Shown here piece by piece: positions 13,501 to 28,833 of a stretch of 64,000 nucleotides of DNA (position 1 is the stretch's first letter; each line of letters begins with the position of its first letter). The notes beneath the pieces were generated by a model. The model ran no database searches and had not been told where the DNA came from. It saw only the letters and a list, made by a program, of their open reading frames with translations. This DNA comes from Numida meleagris (lineage: Eukaryota; Chordata; Aves; Galliformes; Numididae). Position numbers and translations under genes: made by a program. The stretch lies in assembly GCF_002078875.1 (NCBI RefSeq), contig NC_034412.1, forward strand, positions 79,749,575-79,813,574, given 5' to 3'.

Positions 13501-16500
13501 AATGTGCTACTCGATGGTGAAATTTTCCTTCTGCCATTCCTGCTTACTGCTGCTCCAAACAGGGCAGATTGAGCTCTCAAAGAAAAACGGGAATCATGGA
13601 CAAATGCAATAATTAAGGGCCAGAAATCAGGCATGAAAGCTGAATTCCTGAGTTGAAGTGTACAGATGCCCATGCAGCCAAGATAAATGAGCAGAAAAAG
13701 TTTCATTCTAAGCAAAATCAGGGGGTGACCTATATTAGAAACTGTGGCTTAGAGTTCAGCACTACAGACAGGCAGCATCTTCCAAGCCACTAATGCATTC
13801 TGGAAAATATGGACATGCTTATTAGCCTACTAACTGCAAAGAGTCCTTCACTGCTTTTGTTTCCCAGTTTATTAAAAAATTAATCTCATGTTAGAGAACT
13901 GATTATCCATCCTTGCTGTAACTTTGGAACCTGTAATTCAGCTCTGACAAAGTTTAAAAAGAGAAGAAGAATTAAGTTGCTTTGAGTTCTACAAAAATTA
14001 GGGCTTGGGCAGACGTTTCCAAAATACTGATGTCACTGAAAAACACAAGCAGAACTTGCGAAGTGACCGGCTATGAAACAATTTGTCATTTCCATGTGCC
14101 ATCTGGACGGAGTAAGCACATGTCTCTGTCATCCCATGCACTACGTTTTGCCCGTTAGGGATGAAGGAGCTCATGGTATTGTCCCATGGACTTTCCTCAT
14201 CCTATAAGAGGAAAGTTAAGTTCACTAGTCCTGCTGTTTGCAGAACAACTTGACAAAAAACTATTACTTGGCAATATCACGCACAAAAAACAGCCTAAAC
14301 AAAGAAAATTCAGAAGGTCAATTCTGAAGTGCTTTACAAGAAACTTTACGTGCTATCAGAATAGCTTTCATGCACACAGAATACTCACTGTTTCATCATC
14401 TGAGTCTTAAATTTGTTATCTACATGCTGTTCCCTCGGGCATACAAAACATAGAAACCAACTGTCAGCTCTACATTAGGTTATAACAAGAGGGTCTCTAG
14501 AATTCCAACAACAGTAAATTCTGAAATGTAACTTAACTGTTGAGTTACACACAATTTTAGGGAACTAGCCTCAAGTGAGTTTTTAAATTAAAAAAAGACA
14601 ACATGGGTTGAATACTAAATCTATTTATGACTATAAACCTCTTGTAATAGGTATCAAATTATGTTATATTTACTAGCCTGAAGAAAGTCTAAATTCTGGC
14701 AATTTAAACACTAGAAAATTAATTCACTATGTAATTTTTTATTTTTATTTTTTAATTTCCCCAGTGGTTAACAGGTTGTTGCAATAATTTTGTATGTGTG
14801 TCAAGTTACATGCCATATTAGCTACGAAGGTGAGTAACTCTTTAAATAGTTGGTATTGCTGTGGAGACAGGGGAAGAACTGCAGGACTGTTTCTATGATG
14901 AGGAGGAGGAGGGTAGTGGGAGAAGTGAAATGCAAGCAGAAGGTTTGGAAGCCTGAGGTATCTTTCACTTCTGCTTTGTATTTTTTCCATATACACAGGA
15001 AAATCCCTTGGGGGAGGAGAAAGACCAACTTCCCTACAGCTAAATGCATGAACACATGTAAAACAGTAATGCCATAAGCCTTAAATATTTCCATAGCTTA
15101 AAAAATAACAAAAAATTAGACAAAAACTTAAAAAACAGAGGTAGCAAAATCTATTTTTCTCACCTCCAAAATCCTGTCAGAAAACAAAAGTCAGCTTTGC
15201 AGAAGTACAAAACTCAAGGGAAGCAAAAGGAAAGATCAGAATGACTCCACACGCAAGTATGCACATCTGCATCTACTTCGGTATTTACACAGCTCAGCCC
15301 CCTCCCCAGCTCCAGTCTGTCCCTTCATTTCCAGCAGTCCCCTTTCTGATGTCATAGAGTAAAAGCAGCACTGAGGAAGAAGGGCAGAGCTGACACAGCA
15401 TACCTGAAGCTCATGGCCCTCTGCTCCCACTGCTATGGAATGTATGGGTTATGTTGAGTCAGTTTGGCTAAGAGTCCAGCAGACCATTTGCTCATCTCCA
15501 ACAGCAGGATGAATGGAAAGCTAAAGAGTAAGAACCAGACAAGCCTAGCTGGTACTTCCCCTGAAACACTCTCCTTGTCTATAACTATTTTCAGTTCAGG
15601 GGATTTCTGAGCCCAATGTTGACGCCAGGAATGAACACAGCCTTTATTAATAACTGTACCCTCACATGATCTAAGCATGCTGTAGACAGCAAATGATGTA
15701 TACTATGCGCTTTGGGGACCAGTGGGGCAGAGAAGAGACCAAGGGAGCATTCAGCTATAACCTTGGGTGCAAAGGAGAACCCCAAGGCAACATGGCATCA
15801 TCAGCATGATCAGTCTTTAAAGGTCATCCCATCCCAGAACTTTTAACACGCCAGCAAAGGCAGTTCCACATTGAAGCAACACTTGAAAAGTCTGCAAATC
15901 ACATGGCTCAGCAGCCGCAGGCATTGACTTGAAGGCTGCAGTAGGATGCCACAGCTGATGGAAGGTACGAGCAGAAAGCCCAGTGTCAGGTGCAGTATGA
16001 GAATACAAACGTTTCAATAACTGCAAGTAGCAACCAAAAAGGAAGGCACAATGAGACTCAACTAGTCTCTTATTTGCTTTTTGAAAAGTAATTTGATGGA
16101 GCTTCTGATGGTTCCAAGCAGTTCTGCTCTGTTCCCATATAATACAGTTCCTTTACGAGATATTTCTAAGTTTTAAGAACAAAGTAAGATTTTTTTTTCC
16201 TTCACTCTTCATAATATACAAGGAGCAGTGAGAGAGGGCCTGTGAGCTCCAGTTATCCCAATTACTTTTACAATGAAAAATGAACACAGTCCATCAGCTC
16301 AGGTAAACGAGCGCCACTGCTCTCAACCTGTATGCCACCCTACAGATGAAGTTTGCAGATGAATACAAGCTACTCACAGGAATGATACCATGACAGGACC
16401 TGGGGCACTTGAAAGTCACAGTCCTCAAGATGTTTGTAACAGCCACAATTAACTGTAGACACTGTTCAACACAGAATAAGGAATCATGAGGAGTGAGACA

Positions 16501-19500
16501 AAGGCAAAAAGCAAGTGGACAATACAATAAACAGCCTCAGGCAGAAGAAAATGTAGTGGATTCCATTACAGATACTTGGCAAAGGAGAAGCTGATAAATG
16601 ACTCAACTCTTAGGAGAAAAGCATGAAGCTACTTTTGGCTTCCAAGACAGAAATTAAGAAAGCAGCTGAAAAAGGAAGAGATCAGAGTCACAAGGAGCAA
16701 TGAAGATCTGGGACAAAGCTTTAAGTGCCTGCTTCCTGTTTCTACAAGTGCAACCCAGTGTTGCAAGTCTGAATTTTCAAAGGTTCCTTTTATCGGAGGA
16801 GAAAGATTGCACACATCAAGACTGGCTGGTCAGAACCATTATTCAATTCCGACATCCACAGGACATGCGTACTTAAACTTCCTTGCAAAATGAAGAGGGG
16901 AGGAGTGCTTTAGCCTAAGAGCCACATTAGCAGCTTCCTCAGAGTAAACTGAGGCAGCAGTTTTGCTGCTGAAGAAAAAAAAAAGCACCACTGCTGTGCA
17001 TCAACTTGAGCAACACCTTGATGTTAGCCTCCAGAATGAGTGACGCAACAACAGCAGGCAAGTTCATGACAAGTGCATCACAAAATCTACAAACTAATAA
17101 AGATTCCTTCTCTGAAAGACAAACGTTGAAGAGAAATACTGCAATTGAACTGCAAGTTTTTAACCTATATCAAATCACACCTGCATGAATACTATTTCCA
17201 TAGGGTTCTGAAAAGGTGTTAGGAAAAGCACAACTAATGCTTGTATTCAACCACTGATCCAGGCAAAAAAGTAAAGATACAATTTTACTGTTAGCTGTCT
17301 CTTTTAACCCATTCTACCTCAGGAGAAGCTTTCTGTATACTAAATATCAGTGCAAGTTGGAAAACAAAGCTGTGTAACTATCTGAAGTTTATTCACATCT
17401 TCGCACAAACATCTTGGACATTGCTTAGTTATAGAAGTTTGCTTTCAAGAACTGCTCCCAGCTTTACTTTGTTTACTTTCAGCATTTCAAAAACAATCCT
17501 TTCTGCCAGTTCTGTTGCTTCTGAAATACATCGCCTTAGTAAGAACAAAGTGTTCCCTTTCTTCCCTAGTTTCAATGCAGTTCCTACAAAGGCACTAGCA
17601 ACAGACTGCAGCAGTAACTCTCAATTCAAAGTTCTATTTTATCCATCTCTCTTGGAGTAGAAGGGTAACAAAATAGTAATAGCTCCCCAAACACTTCGAA
17701 AATCATGAACAGGATGGCAACAAGACAGAAGAGAGAAGGGCAGTGAAAAGAAATAACAGAACTCCTCCAAAATGAAGTGATCCTCTACTGTTTCTACCCC
17801 TCCCAATGTTCCTCCCTTCACATCGTTAAAGTTTATGATCTTTTTTTTGGCTTTCCCCATATAACTTAATTCTCCTCGCCTCTCTGCATACATGCTTTGC
17901 AACAACAGATTCTTGGGGTTCTTGTAAAGATTGGGGAGCAAATAGATTCAAGTCCTCTAAGCTACGGCAATGAGGGCTTCAGGTGGGAGACAACAGCATA
18001 GCAGAGCACACCAGGAACACTCTCTCAGGATCAAAGACACCAATCAGGCCAAGCTCTAAATTCCAAAAAGAATGAAACAGTTTGGACTTAATGAAACATG
18101 CAGCTGATGCTTGTTGCATTGGTTGAGTCCTAACAGTGACTTCCTTGCTCTGTAGGTGGTGGTGATGCTAAAAGCACACCACGAGCCTCACAGCAACAGC
18201 AACAATTGACATGACAGATGAACATGACAGAGTAAGAAACAGCATGGTTGGGAAGTTCTCTAGAAGTTCTGCTCCAAACAAATGCAACTGAATACACAAT
18301 GCCCAGAAACAAACTTCATAGAATAAAAAAGGGAAAGAAAGTATTCTGGTGTACTATTTGATAAAAAGAAGAAAAAAAAGATGTACAAGCAAAATTAATT
18401 GAGGTCTGGTCACAAAAGCCAGGAAGTAACTGAAATAAAACAACAATTTACACATTATTTCAATATATTTTTTATATATAACAAAAAGCAGATTGAGTCT
18501 GGAGTTAGAGGAAAGGAATGTCAAGCAGTGGCTGTAAACATTCTTTAGCTAATTTTAAACAAAAAGGATAGAGCATTAGGAAAATAATTTGGACGCTGCT
18601 AGGATAGTATCTTTCATCTAAAGAAAGAAACAAGACTGATCATTTCTGAATGAAAACACCTGAAATCATGACATTACATAGGAAAATACTGAAGGTAACA
18701 GAAATAGTAGCAAAAATATAATCAGTAAAATCTATACTTAAGAAGTACGTTAAACGACAATATCCACAACTTGAATGCTACGCACCAAAAGTACCTAGGA
18801 CAAATTCTGGTCAGCAAAGAAGTCTCTTATCTCTACAGATGCAATACTAATCACTGCCTAATAACTTCTGGCAAACGTTGTCCTGTTGTTATCTTTTTTT
18901 TTAAGAAATGTTCTAACTGAAAAAGATGAACTTCTAGATTTGAACTGATGCAATACAACCTTCACAACTATGCAAACCAATGAGTGTTGAGTAGTCTACT
19001 GATAACTTCAAGTGCCATACAGCAGTAAGGTAAAACAGTTGAGAAACAATCTGTTTTTCTGATTGTTTGTACACCGAGCAGTATAAAAATGAATTTGTCC
19101 AAAAATTACCTGTATAGATTACTGGATATGTCCAGCATTTTCTTATACATTTTATGACCATGCAGAAATGCAGCCTAGATTCAGTGAACATTCACACTGA
19201 CTTCAGTTATCTTCCAAGATCAGCTTTCACCTACTGCTGACTCAAAAGCTCCATGTAGATGCTGCCACTAGTCAGAAAGAAAAGTGATTTTACACAGCTC
19301 AAGGAATCCAACAAAAAGAGTTGTCTTATACTTCCTAGCAGCCTGTAGCACTTGGAAATGGCTGTAAGAACCTGGACCACTCTTCCTTTGCTACCATTTG
19401 AAGTATGACTTATCACTTCAACAAGTTAATTATGAGCAAAACTCCTCAATAAAAACCTTCTTTAAACATTGTTTCATAACTGCCCTTTTGTCTGTTCGCT

Positions 19501-22500
19501 ATTGTGAAACACAGGTATTCTGCCCACTGCAAATAAAAATACGTAAAGTTCTGACGTTTGTTTTAACGCAGTTCTCAGTATTTTCAGTGCTACTATCTAT
19601 GCGTAAGCACTGCAAACAATTTATTGTATTATCAAAACTGAATACTAACTTGTCCAAAATCTGTATTATTAAAACAGAAGTTTTTATGCTTTAAGATTCC
19701 TATTTTTGATGACCTCAACAGTCAAAACATACTTCAGATCTGGAGCACTCATTATCTCCTTTATCTATACAATACATTCACCTATCATACAGACAAATGA
19801 AGAGCCACGTTCACCCCCATACTCAGCGGCCAAACAACGTTAGAAGTGACAACAACACTTGTAAGTTTAGCACTTACGCAAAGATCTCTCAAGGACCTAA
19901 AATTTATATCATTAAGATTGATTTGGTATCACCTGCGCAGACTGAAAGTTTGTCACAGTGCATTGTGTGCCACAAGCCTCCTTCAAAGAGGAAGCCTGAT
20001 CCTGAATACTTATTTTTATTAACTGCTCAGAGTTCATTACTGAGAGATTTGTAACGCACGTGTAAACAAAACAAAAGTAACATCAATCATATAATATTAA
20101 ATAAAAATTTGGAATGTAGAAAGGGAAAGAAAATCAGTAAAAACAACACTCCACAACTCAGTGCTAGCATAGAAGTGTTGAACAGCAGAAGAAAAAAGTT
20201 TGGCCAGAAAAATACTTGGACTGAAAAGACACGTCCAAAATAGTTTTTGCTATGTCCCCCCCACACTTCTGGAAGATATTACATTATTAGGGATTTTACT
20301 AGTCGTCACTGTGTATCTACTACAAAACTAAGAGAGCGTGAAAAGAAACACACACATGCAGAAGAATACCAGTCCTTCAATAAAACTTTTCTGAATTCTT
20401 ACTACGGAAGCCAGCGTTGGCTGGTTGAGTCGGAAAGTAGTAAAGTATCCTGAATTTAAAAATAAATACTTATATAGAATGACTTCTTTTGTAGTACAAA
20501 GACACGGCTCCAGCACACTGTGGCACGCACCACTTTGTCTTTTTTCAGGCCCTATATATCCACTGGTCACGCCCCATCCATCCCTCATGTCTCAGTTACA
20601 GAAGAGTAGCACCTTTCTAGTGCTTACACTAACATCCTTCACCAAAAGGCTTAATTAAAAATACAGTCACACTTCTTGGCCATATTTTTTTCATTATGCA
20701 AACTAAATGCCTCGGGAAGCTTGACATCTTCCACCCATCTCTCACCCTGTAGCACAACTGCAGCAGGGACAGAAGGTACGCCGCCGCCTGGCCAAACCCC
20801 GCAAGCACTGACCGAAGCCTGGCCTCCAACCACACAGAGCAACACGAGCCAGTCGGGAGAGAGCAATTCTATTCCCACCTCTCCACGGACTCTGCATCTG
20901 ACCTTGGCAAGTCACTGGTTTTTTGAACTTGTTTTCTCATGTTCAGAACATGCAGGACTTTCACGCAGATGGCTACAACAACAACAACACAACCAAGTTT
21001 AATTATTATTTATTCTATTATGCCTGCCCTAGAACCCTCCGCTATGGGATAAGATCTGAGCGAGTGCCGGCCCCTCTCTGGTTTCCAGACCTTCAGTCTG
21101 AAGGCCCCTTTATGCCACAACACTGGTGAAAGCGGTAAACAGCTAACAGAGACTCCTCCTCCTGTATCAAAATCTGACAAAAGCTTATTTTCACTAATTG
21201 TTCTGCTGAGCTAACAGGTTTAACCTTATTTTCTACACTGGCCATTCCTAATCCATGGCTTGCAGAAGAAGCTTGCCTGCAAGATCCTCTGCTCCTAGCC
21301 AAAACTAAATTACTGAGTTAAAATAAGAGCTGCCAGGAAAAGAAAAGCAGCATATAGCCTAGAGTGTATTTTTTACTCTTTTGCTAGTCCGTAGTAACAG
21401 CACAATCAGGGACCAGTATTTTGCACCATTCAACTCCTTCTCTCAGGCTTCGAAAATTCTAAATTTCATGGCTGCCTGATCAAGTTTCCTTCCGATACCA
21501 GGTTTCCAAGTAATCTCCCAAAGCACCATACATTGGAAATATGCCACCAGTATAAATGAGAAAAAAAGTGCAGATTAAATGTTTGACAGTCTAAGCAATC
21601 TTATCACAAAAAGCAGTAGAAAGATCGTTCTCTGGCACATACAGAAAAATGTCTACACTTTCCTGTACTCACAATGGAAAAATTAAAAATATTTGTGTAA
21701 CTCACATAACTACAAATAATTAGATTAACACTGACTAGGACCTATTGCAATACAACTCTTGAATCTCACTAGAAAAATTAAATGAAGTAACAGGTGTAAC
21801 CTCACACTGAGCAGTCAGAAACGACCACTTGCCGATGCCATTTGTTGGCTTTTACCACGAAAGCTGTGGCTTTTGAGCACACTGATTAAATGTCACTTCA
21901 TACAAGTTAGTCGTACCATTATAACAGAAAGGAGAAAAGATTTACTTCCGTACAAACATCTTTGTCTTCATGTTTTCCTAATGAAGTGACAACAATGGCT
22001 TTAAATCATTAATTACAGTAATATGTACTTGAATTCAACACGAAATTTTTGTCCAAGACTTCTCCACATGCAAAGACATGTTCAAAAAAGAGCTTGACTG
22101 AAGATCCATGCTGCAGGCTGAAATTTTCAGGTCCCTTTAGAAAATCATATCATATTATAGCATGTCATTTACAGAATCATCTGAATAGCCTAATAGTAAA
22201 ACACTAATTTTAAACACTAATTTTGTAGATAAACTTTTCAAAATTATAAAAAAAGATACAAAATGGGGCACAAATGTTTACCCTTGTAAAGTTATAGCCT
22301 CCATCTATTGTAAGGATGTAAAAATACAGCCTTAATCATGAGATTACGCTGTACGTAGTGAAATCCAACGTTCTTTCCTTTCTTGGTGCAAGAGTTTATC
22401 ACTCCAAATACATCACTTACACATTGGCAAGCACAAGAGCATGAACATATATATCACTATCTGGTGAATCACTCCAGCTGAAGAGTAAGTATTTTTTCAG

Positions 22501-25500
22501 AACAGAAGATTATTTTAAATGGCGTACTGTATGCTGCCTCTGAGAAGTGGTCTGCGACATCACAAAGAAATAAGCAATGAAAGAGTTTCTTTAGACTGGA
22601 AAGAGTACTTACCATTACAAAAAATAGTAGCAACCACAAAATACACACACACACAGGAGACTTACAAGTAAAGAACACCACAACCGAAGCAGAACCCCAG
22701 GAAATGAGATAGTGTCAAACTCTGAATTTAGACCTCACTTTTCCACAACTCAATAAGAACATCATGATATGGAAATTACTACTTTCTACTAATAATTTTT
22801 GCTTAAATTTGTCACCTCTTTCCCCTTCTGAGTTTTTATTCTGGAAAAGAATGACCATAATGCCATACTATTTCTTTATCTCACACTATCTTAATCATTA
22901 ATTTCTGCAATTATGTTCAAGACAAATATGAAAAATGTGCAACACTAGAGTACAAGCATGTTACATAAAAATTGAAGTTCAGTAACTTCAATAACACAAT
23001 TTTACATCTATAATTGTAAGCTTTTTAAAAAAATAAATAGAGCAATAATAAATTAAAAATAAAATGCACTTAGAAGTACATCTCCTCTGTTCAATGCTCT
23101 CGTGAGGCAGTGATGCAGCACACTGCAGCGCCATACAGGTTAGTTAACAATGTGCTTGCAATTAACATCCAAAGCATTTCAAGTGATGAGTACTGCAAAC
23201 ATAGGAAGGGTGTCCCAAAACTTTAAAGTCGTGCTGATGTGATTTCTCCAAATGTGAAGTTAATATATGGAATAAACTACATTCTTGATTCTCAATAAAG
23301 ACACACATATATTGCATGATACTTACTTATGGTAATTATGTATTTTACAGATCTAAAATTACAACTTCTTTGTTCAGTTTTATATGAAAACAAAACAAAG
23401 GTAGCATAGAATAGCTACACATTGCACTTTAACTGTACTCTACTAACAATGAGTTATCGACTGTTAGGCTGTTTTTGCAGGCCTTTACCCATGAAGGCAC
23501 TTGCAGATCCTTCAGGAAGCTCTTCTAACTCATTGCTGCTGCAGGCTACTTCAGCTTCCGTATGCATTCTTTTCAAACACAGAAATTACTTGAGCTCATA
23601 ATAATGATAAAAAAAAATGAATTGCTACTGCAAAGTAGAATTTAACAACTCGGAAGGAAGAGTATCCTCTCCCCCACACAAACCCATGCTCATGTATGTA
23701 ATTCACAGCACAGAATCACAGCTTTCTCTCAGCAAAGAGATAGTGGTAATGGATACTGTCTTTCACACAGAAGTTAAACAAAAACAAACCAAGCACATTT
23801 CACAGATTATTTTTGAGAAATCAATCTATGAAAAAGTATTTTCAAAGTTTCTTTGAGCTCTGTATCGACCATAGTTACAAAGTGACTAAGAGCTACTTCA
23901 AACAATGAGTAAACAAAGAAAGCAAATAAAATCCAAATCAAGAGCTTAACTTTGTAAAATTACTTCTGCTGAAACTACTAACAGTTTAAAATAGAGCCCC
24001 AAAAGACACTTTCAAGAACATGCTGCTCACAAACATTTCCCAATTCCCAAAACAACATGCTCCTTGATAATGATTTAAACGTTAGTCACACAAAACCATC
24101 TACCCATTTGGTTGTAAATGAGTTTTTCCCCAACAAGCTTCAACACCCATCATGTGTGCAGACACAGTATAATAGCCGCAGTCAGGCCATTACTCAAATC
24201 TTAATAAGCACTATGTTTAAACCTCCAATGACAGTAAAAACTGTAGCCTGAAGATCCTATCCCTGAAATGCCCTTCTGTAGTCTGCCTAACCCAATTTCC
24301 AGTCCTTGATCTCCACCGACACTATTCTCAGTGAGAATTCTTGCAGCCAAACACTGTTACGAGGCTCAGAACCAAAGTGCAATTAATATCCTCCTAGACC
24401 TGCCAGTTATCCACAACTATCAGCAGTGCTGCTTTTCCAGAAATGTTATCCCTGATTTCTTTGGCATCATTTCTCTTGTGATTCACCCCTTACCATTCTG
24501 TCTTTTCTGTATATCTTTCTGAAGAAGCATCCTCCTTCACCTCTACTATATTACTAACCATTTAATGGGTTTGTCTTGCATCCCTTCCCATTCCCCTTCA
24601 CTCTACCTAGTATCAGGATTCATACAAAACTATTATCTGCCTGCCACCAAGTCAGAAACTTACTTTCAGCTTCATACCTGCTGTGTTTGGCCAAGTTAAC
24701 ATCTCAGCTTGCATCTCCCACTTCTTCATACAGACGCCTTGCTATCAGCTTGGTCTCAGCATAGACAAAACACAGGTCTTTACTCTCTGTCACCGCTTTG
24801 GTCTCCTTTCCACCACTGCAAGACACTGTCTTTCAGGTCTCTTACCTAAACATCAGCTCTCAAACCCAAGTTCTCTGTAGGCGCTAAAAATATCCGGCTT
24901 TGGGGATCCTGGCAATATCCACCACGTCAAGACTTTAATAGCTTGAATTTTATCCCGTAACCACAGCAGCTCACATCTGAACTACCGAGGAACCTTTCTC
25001 CATCCTTTAAAAATCCAGAACTGACCCTACTCCATTCACTCCGAACATTCCTCTCTGGATAGTTTTTGCAAACTAACATCAGATCAGATAAGTCTTCCCT
25101 TCCAGTTCTTCAGCAGCATCTGCGTCACTCTCCTCTCCAAGCCCCTTACTGGTCAATTTCACCCTAAAATTTCTAATCACAGTGTCGAATGTTCAGGTTT
25201 AATGAGATGCCTGCAACATTTGCATCTCTGCTCTTCTGTTCTGTTGGCCTCGTGGGTGGGAGAACTGCATATAAGCATCCACAAAGCAGCACCATGCTCT
25301 TCCAAAAGCTTCCTACAAATTTTTCCATTGTTCCCATTAAAAACAAAGCAACTAGATGCCTAGCATGCCCGGACCACTACCACTGCACTAGAATTCACCC
25401 CACTGATGCCAACATCTCTCCTGTATCATCACCAATCTGATGCATCTTCCCTTCCCCTGAAGCCGGGTCAGGAAACACCTCTTAGCCACACAACTTTGCA

Positions 25501-28139
25501 ATGACTAAATCAGGCAAATAACTTGGTCTACTACTTTGAAAAGTGGCACTAAAACACTTTTCTACTTTATGGAGCCTCTGGTAAACATCATAGTGATAAG
25601 CTTGTTCAGTTGTTATCGGTTTTTTCAGGGCTTCTCCGAAAGCCGTTCGAAAAATCATCCAAGTACTATCTTGCTTACTGCTATTATAAAGGTTTTCACT
25701 GCTAATCAAGTACCCAAAGTTATGTCTAGCATTTGCCATTTTTACCTACCCTTTCTAAACGTTTTTACTTATTTGCCACTACAGAAATCTTTGCAAAGGT
25801 TTTAGGCAATGACTTCTTGCGTTATTGCCTACTATTTTATAGATCAGCTTATCCCACACTCGAGAGAGAGACGTAGAAAACACAACTTCACATTTCAAGT
25901 CATTTTAAAGTGACAGAAAAATAAAGTCTGCTCTTAAGAGCAGAAATTCTGCCGTGCTTCTGTAGCACGGTGATTTTCAAACTAATACAAAGTGGTATCA
26001 CTATTTAAAACAAAGCGTTTTGAACTCAAAATGCACATCTCTGGTTAAGTAACATTTTTGTTAGTTTTATTGTCTCAAAATGATGAGTTTCCCTAAACTA
26101 TTCACGAGTAAAAATCAAAAATACTTGACAAAGCCCCAAAAGACAATTCTCGTATTGCAGTCGCTAATTACCCACTTCATTTGAAATTATAGTACAGACA
26201 CAATTTCAATTCTGTTCACAATTCACATTTCTGCGTACCTTACTATATCAAGTTCTGATACTGTGCAATTTAGATTCAGTCATCTTGAACATACAAGCAG
26301 TTCTGATCAAAATGTTCCTCATGCTGTAAACAGAAGTATGCAACACACTGCAAATAATAAAACTGTAATGTACTGACTCCCCCCAAAAATCACTACAATA
26401 AATTCTTACTGTTCCATCCAGCACTACAGAAACCACAATTTAGGCTTAGGCGTACAGTTTTCACAGGAAAAACCGTGTTTTTACACTCAGCCTACACTAG
26501 CTACAGAAAAGCCACATGCTTTGTCTCAAGTTCGGGCACCCGTAAGAACGGCAAGCCACTCATTAAAATACGCTGCAGTATTTGGGTACTACATTCTTCA
26601 GTTACAACTCCTTAATTTCAAGCACTTTTTTTTTCCCCCATTCACTACACAGCTTTTACAGAACAGTCTAGAAAGAAAATATCTTCACGGATCATATTGA
26701 AACAAAATTTGTTACTGGAGAATCATCAAATTTCAATGCTGATATAAACAAACATCTTGGTACCAGAGCTGTAACCCAAAAACAGTTCACACATAAAAAC
26801 TGCAGGTTCTTTAATGCAGTCTAGCTATAACATAACAATTATTGGTCTTAACGTGCTTCTTTTTACCAAAGCTAAAAATATTTAACAATAAGAAAATGAG
26901 AATACTTTTTTTGAGAATCACTTAACTTACAGATTCTAAACAATAACTTCGGGATTAAAATCCAAAACTATACACAACTGTTTGCACTCTTGCTAAAATA
27001 CTGGTACTTTTTCCAGCTGTTAAAATTATTGGTCATTCATTTTAAAAAAATAGTTTGTTATTCTCAGCATTTTTATGTATGTCCAAGAAGGCTAAATGTA
27101 ACATCATAAACACAAGAACATGTCTGACAAACCTGTAATAATCAATAAACAAAAGGAAATGGAGCCCAAATATTACGATGAGTAAACTAATATAAACATG
27201 GAAAAAATTGCTAACTAGAGTGCAGACTACTCCTCATAGCAAACTTTAAAAGCATTTCATTTTTTCAGCTCTAACCTCTAAAATAGCACACTCCAGGAAC
27301 CACAACAAGTAAGACCAGCTTCCCCATAGAACACTTAATTGGGAAAACGTGTACGAGCCGCAAGATGCCTTTATCAGGAGAAATCAAGCAAAAGCTTCGA
27401 TTTAGTTTTCAGCAAACAAGAATGAGGAATTGGAAACACTGCTGCGGCCAAATAAAATATTAAAATACCATAATGCTACCTTCTTCATGAGAACAAAAGC
27501 ACCAACCACCAGCTCCACCCCACCCCCAAGCAGGCTGTTGCTCTCTCTAACCACATAGCCAATGCTGGAGACAATGTAATCCCCACAGGGAAGACAGAAG
27601 GTCAGGGACACACTGTGAAATCATAAAATAAGGTCCATGTTTCAGAAAGATGCAGCAGTGCTTCCACCAGTCAGAATTTCATTTGGAACAAGCAGGTGGA
27701 GTGTGGACATGGCCTGCTCTTCTCTGGACTGTCTCTTCCCTAAACACTCAGAGGGAGGTTGCACGTGTTCAGCATAGCCCAAAATTAAGGGCGCAGCACT
27801 TACAGCAAGCAGAACTCCAGATGTGGTCAGGGTGGAAATATTCGGCATAATGCTGCAGGTGAGACTCTGCGCTGTCTGTCAGCAATGGAGTTGTTATTAT
27901 TCACCAGCTGTAGGTGGCTACGAGGGTGTCACTTATTACAGCGACACACCACAGCAAGCTAGCCATGATTAAGTATTACCCAGTGTGGTTGGAAGAGATG
28001 GCAACTACCATTCATTATGATCCACTGCGGCTTAGTAGGGCGGGAAAGCTACTGCCCTTCACTGCAACACTACGCAACAAGAGCAGGAGGGCAACAAGGA
28101 AAACTCTGCAAAGCCCAAAGAATGGGAAACAGCACACGG
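7535..28139. other. Intronic stretch, no gene seen
   Basis: About 20 kb of AT-rich, mostly unique intron. It includes a T16 run (11784-11799), a short AC repeat (22643-22655), a CAA repeat near 20.98 kb and the structured element at 25916-25978. Open frames reach about 122 codons (11814-12182 plus) but none resembles a known protein, shows convincing flanking splice sites or carries a domain motif. No CR1 end was found here, which is unusually clean for avian DNA of this length. Confidence 0.6.
25916..25978. other. Compact three-way-junction-like inverted repeat
   Basis: An outer pair GAAAAT/ATTTTC (25916-25921 with 25973-25978) encloses two hairpins. The first is the exact 16-bp palindrome CTGCTCTTAAGAGCAG (25928-25943). 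The second is CCGTGCT-TCTGT-AGCACGG (25952-25970) with a 7-bp stem. The same fold is available to RNA from either strand. No known family was recognised. Confidence 0.6.
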
Positions 28140-28833
28140 TGGGGAGAACGGGGAGCTCAGCGCCCTGCCCCGGGAGAAGGGAGTCCTTCCCCACAGCCTG
28201 ACCGCTCTGGAGGGCCAGGAGCGCTCGGCAGCAGGGCTCAGCGAGGCCAGAGCCGGGGACCTGCAGCGGCTCCAGCAGGCGCAGAGATGGAGTCCAACGC
28301 TCAACTTCTCGCAGCCGCGAGAGTCTTTGTCCGAGCGCTCCCGGCCGGGGCCGAGGGAACCCGAGGGTCCCCTCCCGCGGCGGGGCGGGCTGGGCCGGCC
28401 GAGAAAGGATAATGGCCGTACCAGCCGCGGTATCTCTCCCCGCGGGCAGCGAGCCCTCCGACAGGCACTACCCCGGGCCAGCGGGGACGAACACCGACCC
28501 AGCGCGGGGTCCCGACCGCTCCGGCAGCGCCGGGCAGAAGGGGAGTGACGGGAAAGCGCCGGCCTCGCAAGCACCCCGCGCCGGGACCCCGGCGGGCAGC
28601 CCGACCCCGGCAGCCGCTGCCCCGGCCCAGGGGGCCCTCCTGCCGTGCGCCCACCCGGGGGGATGCCAGCCCCCCAGGGTTTGCGCCTCAGGGCCTGCCC
28701 GCGGGCCGTCCGGAGACACGCTCTGACTCCCCCAGGGCGGCGACGGGGAAGCCGAGGGGCGCGAGCCGGGCAGCCGGCAGCCCGGCGGCCCCCGAAGCCC
28801 AGCGCTCCCGGCACGGCGCCTCGAACCCCCCAC

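Noticed and set aside
23211..23240. GGGTGTCCCAAAACTTTAAAG, reminiscent of a mariner terminal repeat
   Set aside because: No matching inverted end and no transposase remnant was found nearby; one short match is not enough.
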